Of a DNA stretch of 64,000 bases, positions 44,431 through 56,290 are shown piece by piece. This DNA is from Podocnemis expansa (lineage: Eukaryota; Chordata; Testudines; Podocnemididae). Both the position numbers and the translations under genes were made by a program. Under the pieces are notes generated by a model. The model saw only the letters and a program-made list of their open reading frames with translations, was not told the origin of the DNA and did no database searches. The DNA lies in NCBI GenBank assembly GCA_007922195.1, contig ML682024.1:6804108-6868107 (forward strand). Direction: 5' to 3'. The first letter of the stretch is position 1; every line of letters begins with the position of its first letter.

Positions 44431-46025
44431 ACCCAGTCCTCAGCTCACAACAAGCCTCTGGCGAGAGTAATTTGTTCCTGGCCCAGTGAAGGAGTGTTTC
44501 TGGCCACTCCCTAACAGGATAGACCCACAGCAAACACCCCCAGCCCCAGATGCAACTGCTGGAACTTCTGTCATGCAGGGTTCACTGCTATACACTGCAC
44601 CTGCAAGCTCACTTACACACCCACCTGTAAGTTCATGTCAATTTAGCAAAGAAATTGATATACACCAGCTTTATCACTCTTAGTAATGGCTCTGTACATA
44701 CTCAGTCCCCACACAATGCTTCAGATAAACCAAACAAATACATTTATTGACTTGATTTTAAGCAAATGGATTAGCTTCAGCAAGATTTTAAGTGACGATT
44801 AATATAAATCAAGGATTAGCTCACAATTAACTAAAAGATAATTCACATCCTCATTTGTCAGTATCCTTGATGTTACACTGCAGATGGATTCCAAGAGAGA
44901 GATCCCTAGACAAAGCTGTCTCTTTCTTTGAACAAGTTTCCTGCACACCTCCTGGGGTCAGGTGATCAGCCCTGTCTGGCAGTGGGTGTGATTTCCCTTA
45001 CTTGAGTCAATGAGCATCATTTTATGAGTTGCTCAGGCCAGGCCATTGTTCCTGCATGCATGTGTGAGCTTTGTAGCTGTATGCATCTTTTCATGCCATG
45101 TGAGGCACACATTTGAGGACCTGACCTGGCAGAGTTTGTTAGTTTTCAAGTGCCACAGGACTCCTTGATTGTTTTACATCTGTACGTGTGTGACATTGCA
45201 GGAAACATGCTACTGTAACAGTATGTTCAGTATGTCATGGACATTCCAGAAACACCATACTAGACACACTTTGCAGGAGACCATATACAGCTATACTGTA
45301 GGAATGACCATGAATGATACACAGATCACACCACACGAGGGTATGCAGGGTGTAGCGTTTCAGAGGGGGCGTAATGATTCTGCCTCTCCATTGTGCAGTG
45401 ATTGAAATTGCTGCATGAGACATGGCTGTGCCAGAGCTGCACATTCTCCCCCATGAATTACTGCTATCAGAGACCCCAGTTGGCACCAGGGTTGGGGTGT
45501 CTATATCAGAGACGCATGAAGTGGTGGTTGACTGTGAAACTAGAACTCCAATGCAAAGAGACTGTGGAACAAAACCCAGGAGTCCTGTCTTTTAGCCCCA
45601 CCCTGCTCTAACTACTAGACACTACTACCTTCCCAGGGAAACAGTCCAGTTTAGTGTTTTTCTGCCATGGGACAGTCTCTATTTGGACTGTGCGAAGTCA
45701 ACAGGGTTGCCAGCTAGGGGATTTGGTTTTGGGTGTGGCACAGAGATGGGGATTGCAAGCTGAGAGTGCTATCCCAGGGTATGGCCATTGGTCCGGGGTG
45801 GGGAGATTCTCCAAGGCAGGGCTGTTTGGGGATGAACAGGGGCTTTTGTGTTGGTGTCTTAACCCCTCAAGGGGCAATGACTTGTCCCTTGGTGATTCAA
45901 TTTGCTGCAAAGCGAGATCCAGGCTCCTGGGGGCACAGAGAGATTGCAGGTTAGAGGGACCCAGGGTGCCCAGGGCCCAGCTCCTGAGGGGAGCAAAGAG
46001 TGCTAAAGGGGAGGTGTCACGTCAC
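44431..46025. other. Unassigned, with an inverted repeat-family copy
   Basis: Around 45165-45290 the plus strand carries cattgcaggaaacatgctac and what follows, the reverse orientation of a segment present at about 31170-31280 and 41640-41740. No gene is supported. Confidence 0.45.
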
Positions 46026-46092
46026 CTACAGTATCCCTAGAGTGGCTGCAATAGACCTCAGCCAGGATCAGGGCCAGAACAAGCAGGACCAT
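46026..46092 (-). CDS. Signal-peptide-like exon, unit D
   Basis: ATG at 46092 opens a 67-bp segment encoding MVLLVLALILAEVYCSHSRD and two more residues, ending in phase 1 at GTAG|GTGACG. It has a strong hydrophobic core and a plausible cleavage region after VYC. A phase-1 junction suits splicing to an Ig exon. No following exon was found, and the donor (GTGACG) is not ideal. It could be an orphan leader exon of another member of the cluster. Confidence 0.35.
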
Positions 46093-46199
46093 GGCACTCA
46101 GCTCCAGGTGGGCGATGTTGACATGGGTGAAATATGGGTGCCCTACTATTTCAATTTATGGTATGCATGGCCCACTTGAAGTACACTTGAGTCAAATCT

Positions 46200-46560
46200 A
46201 GCCCACAATAGCAAATGAGTTTTATCCAAAGCAGCATGGATTTTTGGAAAGAAAGTGAAAGTGTAGATGCCTGAGTTGTAGCAAGATTGGACTGCATATC
46301 AGTTTATTTGTTAAACTGATGGACCAGAGTATATGACCCTGCAATGATCTGGGAAGGGTCCCAGTCCCTGCAGGATAGAAGGTTGTGGTGTAGCATCTGG
46401 GTTGCATGCTGGGGGACCATTTCCTGAGTGGCTAATGAGTGCAATTCCACTAGCTGGGACCAAATATATGCAGGAAACTGGTGTGCGCTGACCCAGGAAT
46501 GGGGGAGGGGTGCAGCTAGCAAGGCAGGGAAAGTCAGGGTTCAGGGGTGGGCAGACAGGG
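46200..46560. repeat. Third partial copy of the duplicated block
   Basis: aagcagcatggat... through ...gatctgggaagggtcc... matches about 32140-32480 (A) and 42215-42400 (B). It shows that this segment is either an interspersed repeat or was duplicated a second time. Confidence 0.6.
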
Positions 46561-47389
46561 AGGCAAAGCAATACACTAGACTGGATTGCTAGGTGGGGGA
46601 GAGGTGTCACACCTCTGTAGCCTGATTCAGGGACTAGAACCACACAGACTTCTGATCAAATCCAGTGGTGAGTCTATAACCCTAACCAAATTACTAAACA
46701 ACCAGAATCAGGCAACAGCCAACAACTGATTGGGCCTCCTCCCCCCCACCTCTTTAGGGCCCTCCTTGTCTCCCCACCGCAGATGCCTCCTTGCCATGGT
46801 CATCTTGATAGAGTGTCCAAACACACCCCAGAGTCAGGTAAGTAGGGGGAAAGATCTGATCTGGGCCCACCAGTAGCCACGTCTTCAGGCTGGGGGATGG
46901 ATATCATACAGTTGTTCCAGCCCAACCATTTCTATGTTGTCCTCCCTCCTATCAGCTCCAGCTCCAATGTTCCATTTGCAGCTGTAATCTTTCATCAGAG
47001 TGGTGGTTCCCAGGCAGGTGACTCTGTCTACTTGGTTGACCATCACGCCTATGTCTTTTGGCTCCAGGTGGGATTAAGTACCACAGCTGACCTGCAGCAG
47101 CCACCTGATGCGATTCAGAAGCCTTCCCCAAAGCAGTGAGGTAGGCAATGAAATTCCCTCCCCTCCTTGAACAGGGCCAGCATATTTGCACCTATGCACC
47201 CAACAGAGTTGGTCTGGGGCCTAGCCACACTCACCACAAGGGACGCCCCTGCCTCACCACTCTGTGCCCTCCAGTTTGTGCTTGCTGTTTTCCCAGCACA
47301 CCTGCGTGGACCCAGACCTACAGGGATGGTGATCTCTGCTCTGTAGGGACCCTGGGAGGAGCCACCCTCTAGCCCAGTGGTTTTCTAAC
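46561..47389. other. No assignable feature
   Basis: Overlapping frames on both strands at 46897-47191 show no domain. Confidence 0.5.
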
Positions 47390-47480
47390 CATGGGTTATG
47401 ACCCAGTAGTGGGTCACAGACCCTATCTGGCATGCCTGGGTATGCATGGCCCAGCTGAAAGAAGCCACCCAAAGTGGCTC
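47390..47480. repeat. hAT-type terminus fragment
   Basis: cagtggttttctaaccatgg and tgggtcacag resemble the start of hAT MITEs such as the one at 7577. No matching right end was found. Confidence 0.4.
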
Positions 47481-47701
47481 CATTTGGTGGTGACTGGAGC
47501 AGGGCTTCCCAGAGACACTATGTAAAGAAATTCTCTGAGCCTATTTAGGCCATATGCCTGGGAATCCCTCCTTGCTGAGGCCACTACCAAATTTTCTGTT
47601 GGCAGTCACTTTTTTTGGTGGAGGGGCTGCAGCATAGCCTAGGGGCTGGCATGGGGGTCAGCGAAGGTCGTTGACCCATGCCCCAAGGCCAGCGTGATGC
47701 A

Positions 47702-48232
47702 TGATGCTGTCTGGATAAAAGGGATCATTTATGATTTTTTTAATATTAATATTTCATATTTGCAACAATCCATATGCGATGTGCCATATTTGATACCAAA
47801 AGAAAGGCTGTAATCTCTTAGGAATGACTTTATGGTTTATGTAGGTGCCATAGCTGTATTAGAAGATAGGAATATGTTTGTTCTATTTGTGTTTCAAGTT
47901 ATTTGACTCTGGAACACTACCAAACTGGAGGTCTACAAACCATTGTCTACTTAAGGGTCCATTAAGGAAGCTCCCAGGTATAGTGGGCCCAGGGAGAAAC
48001 CTGCTGAGTCACTAGGACTTGCCCCTGTGACTTGACTCCATTTTGATCTGCAAAAACTCCACACAGCATGAGGAAGGGCAGGGGTGATAAAGGCAGCAGC
48101 CCCAATTCCATTTTGTCACCAGTCTGCAACTAACATCTCTGGAACTATTCCTTTGCAACTGGAAAAAGGACTGAGACCCACCCAGGTGCTGGATCTGCCA
48201 GAGGAATTGGACTAACCTGCAAACTTCAAATT
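47702..48232 (+). repeat. LTR fragment of the 36869 family
   Basis: Starts TGATGCTGTCTGGAT and follows the 3' LTR at 36869 in order for about 530 bp. It stops where DIRS element D4 begins. Confidence 0.65.
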
Positions 48233-50419
48233 CTTCTTTGAGTGCTGCTCGGATTTATTCAGTAATAGGTGTCTCCGTGCCGGAGTGCCTGATTGGTCTG
48301 AACTTTTTGCCTGTCAGAAGAGGGCAGGCAGCCCCCCCCCCCCCCCACGCCACCCCATGGCTATATATGAGGCCACCTCCCTACCTCTCCCCAGTTTCAT
48401 TTCTTCCACCTTAGTGTCGGTTGTGGAACTGCCTGCTCCTTGCATGTTGCAAGCAGCCTGTCCTCTTGTTCTACTTTATGAGCCTTTCACTCGATTGGGG
48501 CACTTATTCGTGGACCTAGTTCCACCAAGGAAAGTTCCCCATCTTGAGCCAGAACATCAACATCACGCTCCTACACCGTCCACCATGCAGGGGTTCAAAC
48601 CCTGCGCCGAATGCGGAAAGGCCTTCCCACGGGATGATCCCTATGAGAAGTGCCTCCGGTGCCTGGGTGAAAGCCATATGGTCACCACCTGCTCCATCTG
48701 CCTGTCCTTTAAACCAAGGACAATCAAGGACAGGGAGCAAAGGCACCATGCCATGGCCTCCAAGCAGGCTTGGCACTCTTCCCCTGAGGCCTCGGGGTCT
48801 CCTGCGGCACCATGTGCCAGCTTGGCACCAGAGCCTTCCTGGTATCATGATGATACGGGACATAGGACCAACTCAGTACTGATATCAGTACCCCGGCGCA
48901 GGCACCGCTCCCTGTCTCCAACACAGGACTCCCCATGGGACTGGGCAGGGTCGGTGCAGATCCCGACGACTCCAGAGGCAGTTGAGGCAGCGAGGGCACT
49001 CCTCTTACTGCCTACACCTCCCTCCCCGGTGCCTGCCAGAAAAGGAAAACCAGCCTTCATTTCGAAGGTCTGGGTGCAGCATAAATGGCACCATATGCCT
49101 TCTCTGCTGTCGGGGCCGGGCTCCCCAACACTGGAGCCCATTACCCCCTTGAGCCCCGCTACCATTGAGCCATCTCCTCAGCCCCATATCACCCTGCCAC
49201 CCCCAGCACCGTCCTGAGGGTCCCAAGATGCTTCCCTGCTTCCCAGCCCAGGGGAAGGGGCCTCAAAGGGCTCCAAGTAGCCCTGGCATTGACCTTTGGC
49301 TCCGTTGCCCTTTAGGTACCATCCCCATAAATGGTCCCCACAACAGACCACCACGCCCACGTTGGTACCATCCCACTCGGCACCAGTCAGGGCTCTAAAG
49401 CCAGTGCCATGTTCTTACACGGGGGATTTATAGGTGAATTTTGATCTCCTGCGCCATGTCTCAGCCCACATGGGAATGGAGGTCCAGTCCTCTGAAGGGT
49501 CCAAAGACACTTTATTTGGCCCAGTGTTCTCTTCGGTGGAACCAGTCATGGTTCCCCTCCACCCCAGCATTTAGGACCTAGCCTTGTCCTGCTGGCAGAA
49601 CCTGGGCTCCATCTCCCTGGTTTCAGACATGACGGGCCTCAAGTACCGAGTTCTGGGGCCAGAGTTCTCCTCGCTCATCCATCACCCAGTCCCACCTCAA
49701 GCAGTGGTAGAGACGGCTTTGGGGCCAGGGCAGGCTCCTCATGATCCCCTCCCGACATCAAGGGACATGAAGAGTTAAAGTTACTGGGCTGGAAGGTATA
49801 CTCCTCCTTGGCCTTCCAGGTACTTGTTGCATATAATCAGGTCCAGGTAGGCAGATACATGCTGGATGTTTGGGAGCCAATAAATAAATTTAGACATCTA
49901 CTCCCACAGGTGCAGCAGCACCAGGAGCAGGCAACAGGGCTGTTAACAGGGGAGTTTGAGAGGGAGTTAGGGACTGTAGAGGAGTGCTGTGGAGCTGGGA
50001 GTGCTGTGTGTGTTTGCTTGTCTGTTTTGAATTTGTTTTCTGGTTTGGCTTTTCTTTTTTTGCTTTTTTTTTTTTCTTTCTTCTCAGTTTGCAGGGGCTG
50101 AGTGGCAGTTGGGGTCAGGTGACCCCAATTAGGGGTGGAGCCTTCCTATTGGGGGAGCTATAAAGGCAGCCACTCAAGCAAGCTGCAGCAGCACCAGCTG
50201 CAGGTAACAGGGCTGTTAATGGGGGGCTGTGGGGGAAAGAGACAGACTTATGGCAGAGATGGAGGTAGCAGCAGAAGTCACTGCAGCAAGGGGAGAGACA
50301 ATGAAGATGAGAGGATGTGGAAGCTGTGGGATGTACATTATCTTGGAGGGTATAACCCCAAAGAATTTGTTTGTATGAAGGGCCACCTCATAGAGCTGTT
50401 GGAGGAGAAAATCTGAGGG

Positions 50420-51401
50420 TTGGAGATGCAGGTGGCAACTATGGTTGAGTTTAGAAGGGGGTTTGAACAGTTAATGCAGCAGAGGACTGGGAAGGCTGGA
50501 GACAAAAACTCAGACCTGCAGATGAAAACAGGAGCAGCCAGTTCTGAGGAGAGACTGCTAGATGAGGAAAGTGAGCAGTGGAAACACCTGACCGTGAGAA
50601 AGTGGCAGAGGAAAAAGACCAGCTAGTGAAGGTGAAATAGAACTCAGTAACAGATTTGCTGAATTAGCAAATGAAGGAGTCCAGCAGGTGAACACTGAAG
50701 GTGAGAGTGTGAGGAAGAAGAGAAGGGCAGCTAGTCCCATTCAAAGAGGAGTTGAGCCACTGGAGATGAATAAGAACCCAGGGAGCATTCAGGAGTGGAT
50801 GCAGAGGATTGGGAACAGCAGCCATAGATGACATGACTCCTGGTCAGAGAGAACTGGGTAGAGACTGGGGAAGCACACTGTTGCCAGGAAAAGGCAAGTA
50901 TATGTGATTGGGGATTCCCTGCCGAGGAGGACAGACAGGCCTATAACTAGAAGTGATCCTGAGAACAGGAGGGTGTGCTGCTTACCTGGAGCTAAGATAC
51001 ATGATGTGGATTTGAGGCTGAAGAGGATCCTAATGGGAGCAGGAAAGAATCCTCTGATAGTCCTTCATGTGGGTACAAATGATATAGCTAGATTCTCATT
51101 GGAATGTATCAAAGGAGACTATGCCAGGCTGGGGAGGACTCTGAAGGAGCTAGAGGCTCAGGTGATCTTCAGTGTGATTCTGCCCCTCCCTAGAGGAGGA
51201 CCATACAGGTGTGAGAAGATTCTGGCAGTTAACAGATGGTTAAGGCGGTGGTGTTACAAGGAGGGTTTTGGGATGTGTGGGCACTGGGAGGTGTTCATGG
51301 ACAGAAGACTGTTTGCTTGGGAGGGACTATGTCTGAACAGAGAGGGAAGCAGACTTCTGGGAGGGAGGCTAGTTCAACTGATTAAGAGACCTTTAAACTA
51401 G
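50420..51401 (+). pseudogene. CR1 ORF1 (SGNH esterase domain)
   Basis: From 50904 the frame reads IGDSLPRRTDRP and later VLHVGTND, the GDS and GxND blocks of SGNH hydrolases that form the esterase domain of CR1-type ORF1 proteins. The frame ends at a stop at 51399-51401. The region upstream (50420-50900) holds the rest of ORF1 in broken frames with lysine/glutamate-rich sequence. It would bind element RNA and act on an ester substrate that is not well defined. Confidence 0.75.
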
Positions 51402-53096
51402 AGAGTGTGGGGCGATGGCTGTGAGATGCTCAGACAATCTCTATGCCTGAGGCTAGCATTGAGGGGCAGGAAACTAAATTCAGAAAAGACAAAGATGTGG
51501 GAGGCAGTATGGATGTTAGAAAGGTGGGAAGCACAGATACTGGTCTGATGGGCGATGTTGGCAGTAGTGAAAAAAAGGCCATAATGGGTAAAGAATGTGA
51601 CCAAAGCCCAGCAGCAAAAGCTGAGATGTTTATATACCAATGCAAGAAGCCTAGGTAATAAAATGGAGGAACTGGAAGTACTGGTAGAGGAATTGAAACC
51701 GGATATTATAGGGATAACAGAAACATGGTGGAATAGTAGTCATGACTGATGTACAGGCATTGAAGGCTGTGTGCTCTTTAGGAAAATCAGATGTAATGGC
51801 AAAGGTGGCGGTGTGGCATTGTATATCAATGATGCAGTAGAATGCAAAGAAATTCACAGTGATGAAATTAGGACAGTCTGTCTGGCTCAAAATCACATTG
51901 GAGAAGAAAGCTACTAGAGTTTCTCCTGGATTAGTGCTTGGAGTGTGTTACAGACCACCGGGATCTGATGTGGACATAGATAGAAAACTCTTTAAGGAAG
52001 TAAACACTACTGGGGACTGTGTGATTATGGGAGACTTTAACTTCCCAGATATAGACTGGAGGATATGTGCTAGCAGCAATAAAAGGGCCCAGATTTTCTT
52101 GGAGGTGATAGCGGATGAATTTCTCCATCAAGTAGTTTCCAAACCAACAAGAGGAGATGCGATCTTAGATTTGGTGTTAGTAGTGAGGACCTCATAGAGG
52201 AATTAGTTGTAGGGGATAACCTAGGCTCTAGTGACCATGAGCTAATCCAATTTAAACTGAAGGGAAGGGTAAACAAAAATAAATCTGACCAGAGTCTTTG
52301 ACCCCAAAAAATTAAGGGAATTAGTGAGGGAAGGGGACTGGACCAAAGAATTCATGGATATGAACATTGAGGATGCTTGGAACTGCTTCAAGACAAAGCT
52401 GCAGGAACTATCTGAAGCCTGCATTCCAAAGAAAGGGAAAACATTTTCAGGCATGGGTTCTAAACCAAGCTGGATGAATGTACATCTTAGACAGGTGATT
52501 AGGAGGAAACACAAGGCCTACAAGGAGTGGAAGATGGGAAGGATAGGAAAGGAGGGCTACCTTTTAGAGGTCAGAGCATGTAGGGTTCAAGTGAGGAAAG
52601 CCAAAAGCCAGGCAGAGTTAGACCTTGCAAAGGGAATCAAAACCAAGAGCAAAAGGTTCTTCAGCCATATAACTAGAAAGAAAATACAGAAGGATGAAGT
52701 TGGACCACTATACACTGAGGATGGGGGTAGAGATCAGGGATAATCTAGGCATGGCTGAATATCTAAATAAGTACTTTGCCTCTGTCTTTAATGAGGGTGA
52801 TGGTGAGATTGGGGACAGAGGTTGGGCAGCTAATGGGAATGAGAATGTAGAAGTGGAAATTACCATATCTGAGGTGGAAGCCAAGCTTCAGCTGCTTAAT
52901 GGAACTAAATCAGAGTGTCCGGATAATCTCCATCTGAGAATATTGAAGGAATTTGCGCATGAAATTGCCAGCCCTTTAGCAAGGATTTTTAAAGTATTAG
53001 TAAACACAGGGGTTGCGCCTTATGACTGGAGAATTGCTAATGTAGTCCATATTTTCAAGAAAGGGAGTAAAAAGGATCCAGGTAACTACAGGCCTG

Positions 53097-53802
53097 TGTA
53101 GGGGAAAATCTAACTCTGGCCCTCAACTTCAGAAAGAGGCACACCAGAGCCTTCCCAATGAAGCAGACCTGTTCCCAGCCGAGACTCCAATAGGCAGAGG
53201 ACGAGGTGTGGTTCAAAGTTTATTATTCAGCTGAATAATAAAAGGAACTGCAGCAGAGGGAAGCAAAGAGAAGCTAGCCTCTCTGAGCAAGAACCCCCAG
53301 TATAGGGGTTACTGGTCACATATACCTTCTAACATGCAAAATACAATATACATAATGCAAGAAGCTCATGCATAATACAACAAGTTACATCATGCCTAAA
53401 ATCCATACATGGTATTACTACTTTTAAAATGCAGGTTACATAATTAGATTATAGTTAATAGGCAGCATATAGTTAGCCTGCCTCTGTTGTTGTTTACAGC
53501 TTGTTTAGGTAACAGTTACTGTCCTTGACCAATGAGAGTGGCCAGACTCCTGTGACCCCTCAGCTACCTAGCCCCTGCCAACCTGTTTACCAGACTAGGG
53601 TGATAGCTTCCCATCAGGGTCCAGACAGGAGGGGATTGTCTTATAATCAACCTTTGTGGATTACCTTTTGTATCTATAGAAACAGTCTACCTTCTTTTCA
53701 ATCTAAACCCCTAGCTCTCCTGACTGATGCCTTAATAAACTTGTCTAAGCAAATGCAGAGCCTTCCAGACCAAACTTACTCCATCTTTAAACTTCCTTTA
53801 CA
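53097..53802 (+). mobile_element. Solo LTR in CR1, plus orientation
   Basis: Starts TGTAGGGGAAAATC, ends CCTTTACA, with CCTG on both sides (53093-53096 and 53803-53806). The CR1 RT frame resumes exactly after it. Same family as 55816-56290. Confidence 0.85.
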
Positions 53803-54286
53803 CCTGTTAGTTTGACCTCAGCAGTATGCAAGGTCTTGGAGAAAATTTTGAAGGAGAAGGTACTTAAGGATATTGAGGAGAATGTTAACTGCAATAAAAT
53901 ACAACACTGCTTTACAAAAGGTAATGCCAGACCAACCTAATCCCCTTTTTTGAGAAGATAACAGATTTTTTTGGATAAAGGGAATGTGGTGGACCTAATT
54001 TACTTAGATTTCAGCAAGGCATTTGATATAGTTCCACACAGGAAATTATTAGTTGAATTAGGAAAGATGGGGATTAATATGAAAATAGAAAGGTGGATAA
54101 AGAACTGGCTATGGGGGAGATTACAGAGGGTCATAGTGAAAGGTGAACTGTCTAGCTGGAAGGAGGTTACTAGTGGAGTTTCCCAAGGATTGGTCCTGGG
54201 ACCCATCTTATTCAACCTTTTTGTTACTGACCTTGGCACAAAAAGTGGGAATGTGCTAATTAAGTTTGCAGATGACACCAAGCTGG

Positions 54287-55120
54287 TGCTGAACCCTGGG
54301 TTCGAGATGTAACTGCAATGGACCAGCAACACCCACCAAGGAAATGGACACCAATTTCAAGTAGAAAAAAGTTTTTATAGTGGTCTCATAAAAGCATACA
54401 ACAAAAGGGCAACAAAAATACCTATGGGGGGAGGGGGTAAACAGCTACACAGTGAAAAAGACTATGCAAGATATAAGTGGGATAATAAACAGCTACGTAA
54501 TAAAAGGACTATACAAGGAACAAATGAAAAACTACACTTATAAATAATGCATAAATGGTATCATGAAAGGAAAGAAAGAAATCGAGAGAAGTAAAATAAC
54601 TGTATCAGTTTATAATACCTGTCCTAGCACCGTAGTGGAACCCAAAGCGAGGAGGCAGACCAGCTGCAGCATCCCAGTACGTAATCGTTCAGCCGGCAAG
54701 TTGCGTACACCCAAAAGTCTTGTGGGTGGGAGCTCCCTGTCTTGGTCGGGGGATCAGTCTGACCTGTTCATGACATGCCCTTCAGTGTTCAAGGGAGGGA
54801 GAACACTCGAACTAACCGAAGCATGGGCTTAAATAGTGTATTGCACGCCCAGAGTATAAAATAGCCAATTGGAAATGAGATGCAGGTCAGGGCCAATGAT
54901 GTAACTGGGATCCCGGACAATGATACCTCCTTCGTGATGACGGGGATGCCAAGAAACTCCCCCCCCTCTTGATGACACAAGGTTTGGGAGGTAGAAACTC
55001 ACCCAGGAAATTGAGGCCCATCAGGGGAGATCGATACTTAACATTCCTCCCTGTGAGCTCCATAGTCTAGAGGGCTACATTGGGGGCGGGGGGGCATTAT
55101 GTCTGCCACCTCCATTGACA
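54287..55120 (-). mobile_element. Solo LTR in CR1, copy 2 of the 32548 family
   Basis: Starts TGCTGAACCC and ends CCATTGACA. Flanks GCTGG (54282-54286) and GGTGG (55121-55125) match at 4 of 5. It interrupts the RT just after the FADD box. The TATA-like motif at 54835-54829 is conserved with copy 1, so the promoter faces the minus strand. Confidence 0.75.
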
Positions 55121-55815
55121 GGTGGGAGCTATTGCCAATACAGTGGAAGATTGGGATAGCATACAGAATGATTTGGATGATCTTGTAAAGTGGAGCATTA
55201 GAAATGGGATGAAATTCAACAGTGGGAAGTGCAAGGTCATGCACTTAGGGATAAATAACAGGAATTTTTCTTATAAGTTGGGAATGCATCAGCTGGAAGT
55301 GACAGGGGAGCAGAAGGACCTGGGTGGACTGGTTGATGACAGAATGACAATGAGTAGCCAGTGCAACGTGGCAGTAAAAAAAGCTAATGCAGTTCTGGGG
55401 TGTATCAGAAGAGGTATTTCCAGTAGAGATAGGGAGGTGTTAGTACATTATACAAGGCATTATACAAGGCGTTAGTACGTTATACAAGGCGCTGGTGCGA
55501 CCTCACTTGGAATATTGTGTATAGTTCTGGTCACCCATGTTTAAGAAAGATGAAGTCAAACTGGAACAGGTGCAAAGAAGGGCTACAAGGATGATTTGTG
55601 GAATGGAAAATCTTTCTTGTGAGAGATGACTTAAAGAGCTTGGTTTGTTTAGTCTAATCAAAAGAAAGCTGAAGAGATATGATAGCTCTTATAAATACAT
55701 TAGAGGGATAAATACAAGAGAGGGAGAGGAATTATTTGCATACAGTGCCAATGTGGACACAAGAACAAACGGATACAATCTGTCCTTCAGAAAATGTAGG
55801 CTTGAAATTAGATGC

Positions 55816-56290
55816 TGTGGGGGGGTGTCTAAAGATGGAGTAAGTTTGGTCAGGAAGTTCTGTGCTAGAGATTGTTGTGTTTGCTTAGACAAGTTTAGTT
55901 AGTCAAGGGAGCTAGGGGGTTTAGACTGATAGGAAGTTAGACTGGTTTTGTAGATACAAGAGGTAATCCACAGAGATTGATTATAAAACAATCCCTCCTG
56001 TCTGGACCCTGATGGGAAGCTATCAACCTTGTCTATCCCCTGATGAGAAGCCATCAGCCTCATTTGATAAACAGGTTGACGGGGGCTAGGTAGCCAGAAG
56101 ATCACAGGAGTTTGGCTGCTCTCATTGGTAAAGAGCAATAATTAGTACCCAAATGAGCAGTAAACAACAACAGAGGCGGGCTAACTATATGCTGACTATT
56201 AAGTACAATCTAATTATGTCTGCTTCATTGGGAAAGCTCTGGTGTGCCTCTTTCTGAATCTGAGGGCCAGAGTTGGATTTTTCCCTGACA
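55816..56290 (-). mobile_element. Solo LTR in CR1, minus orientation
   Basis: The reverse complement of this segment matches 53097-53802 but lacks about 230 bp. Flanked by a perfect ATGC duplication (55812-55815 and 56291-56294). Confidence 0.85.

Noticed and set aside
45654..46040. 128-codon plus-strand frame
   Set aside because: No domain or splice support; it overlaps the better supported signal-peptide exon on the minus strand.
46897..47191. Overlapping frames on both strands, possible Ig fragment
   Set aside because: No paired cysteines in Ig spacing and no splice sites in phase.
48285..49217. A host LAP2/lamina-associated protein gene
   Set aside because: The similarity comes from DIRS gag ancestry; DIRS terminal repeat upstream and transposon context make it a retroelement gag.
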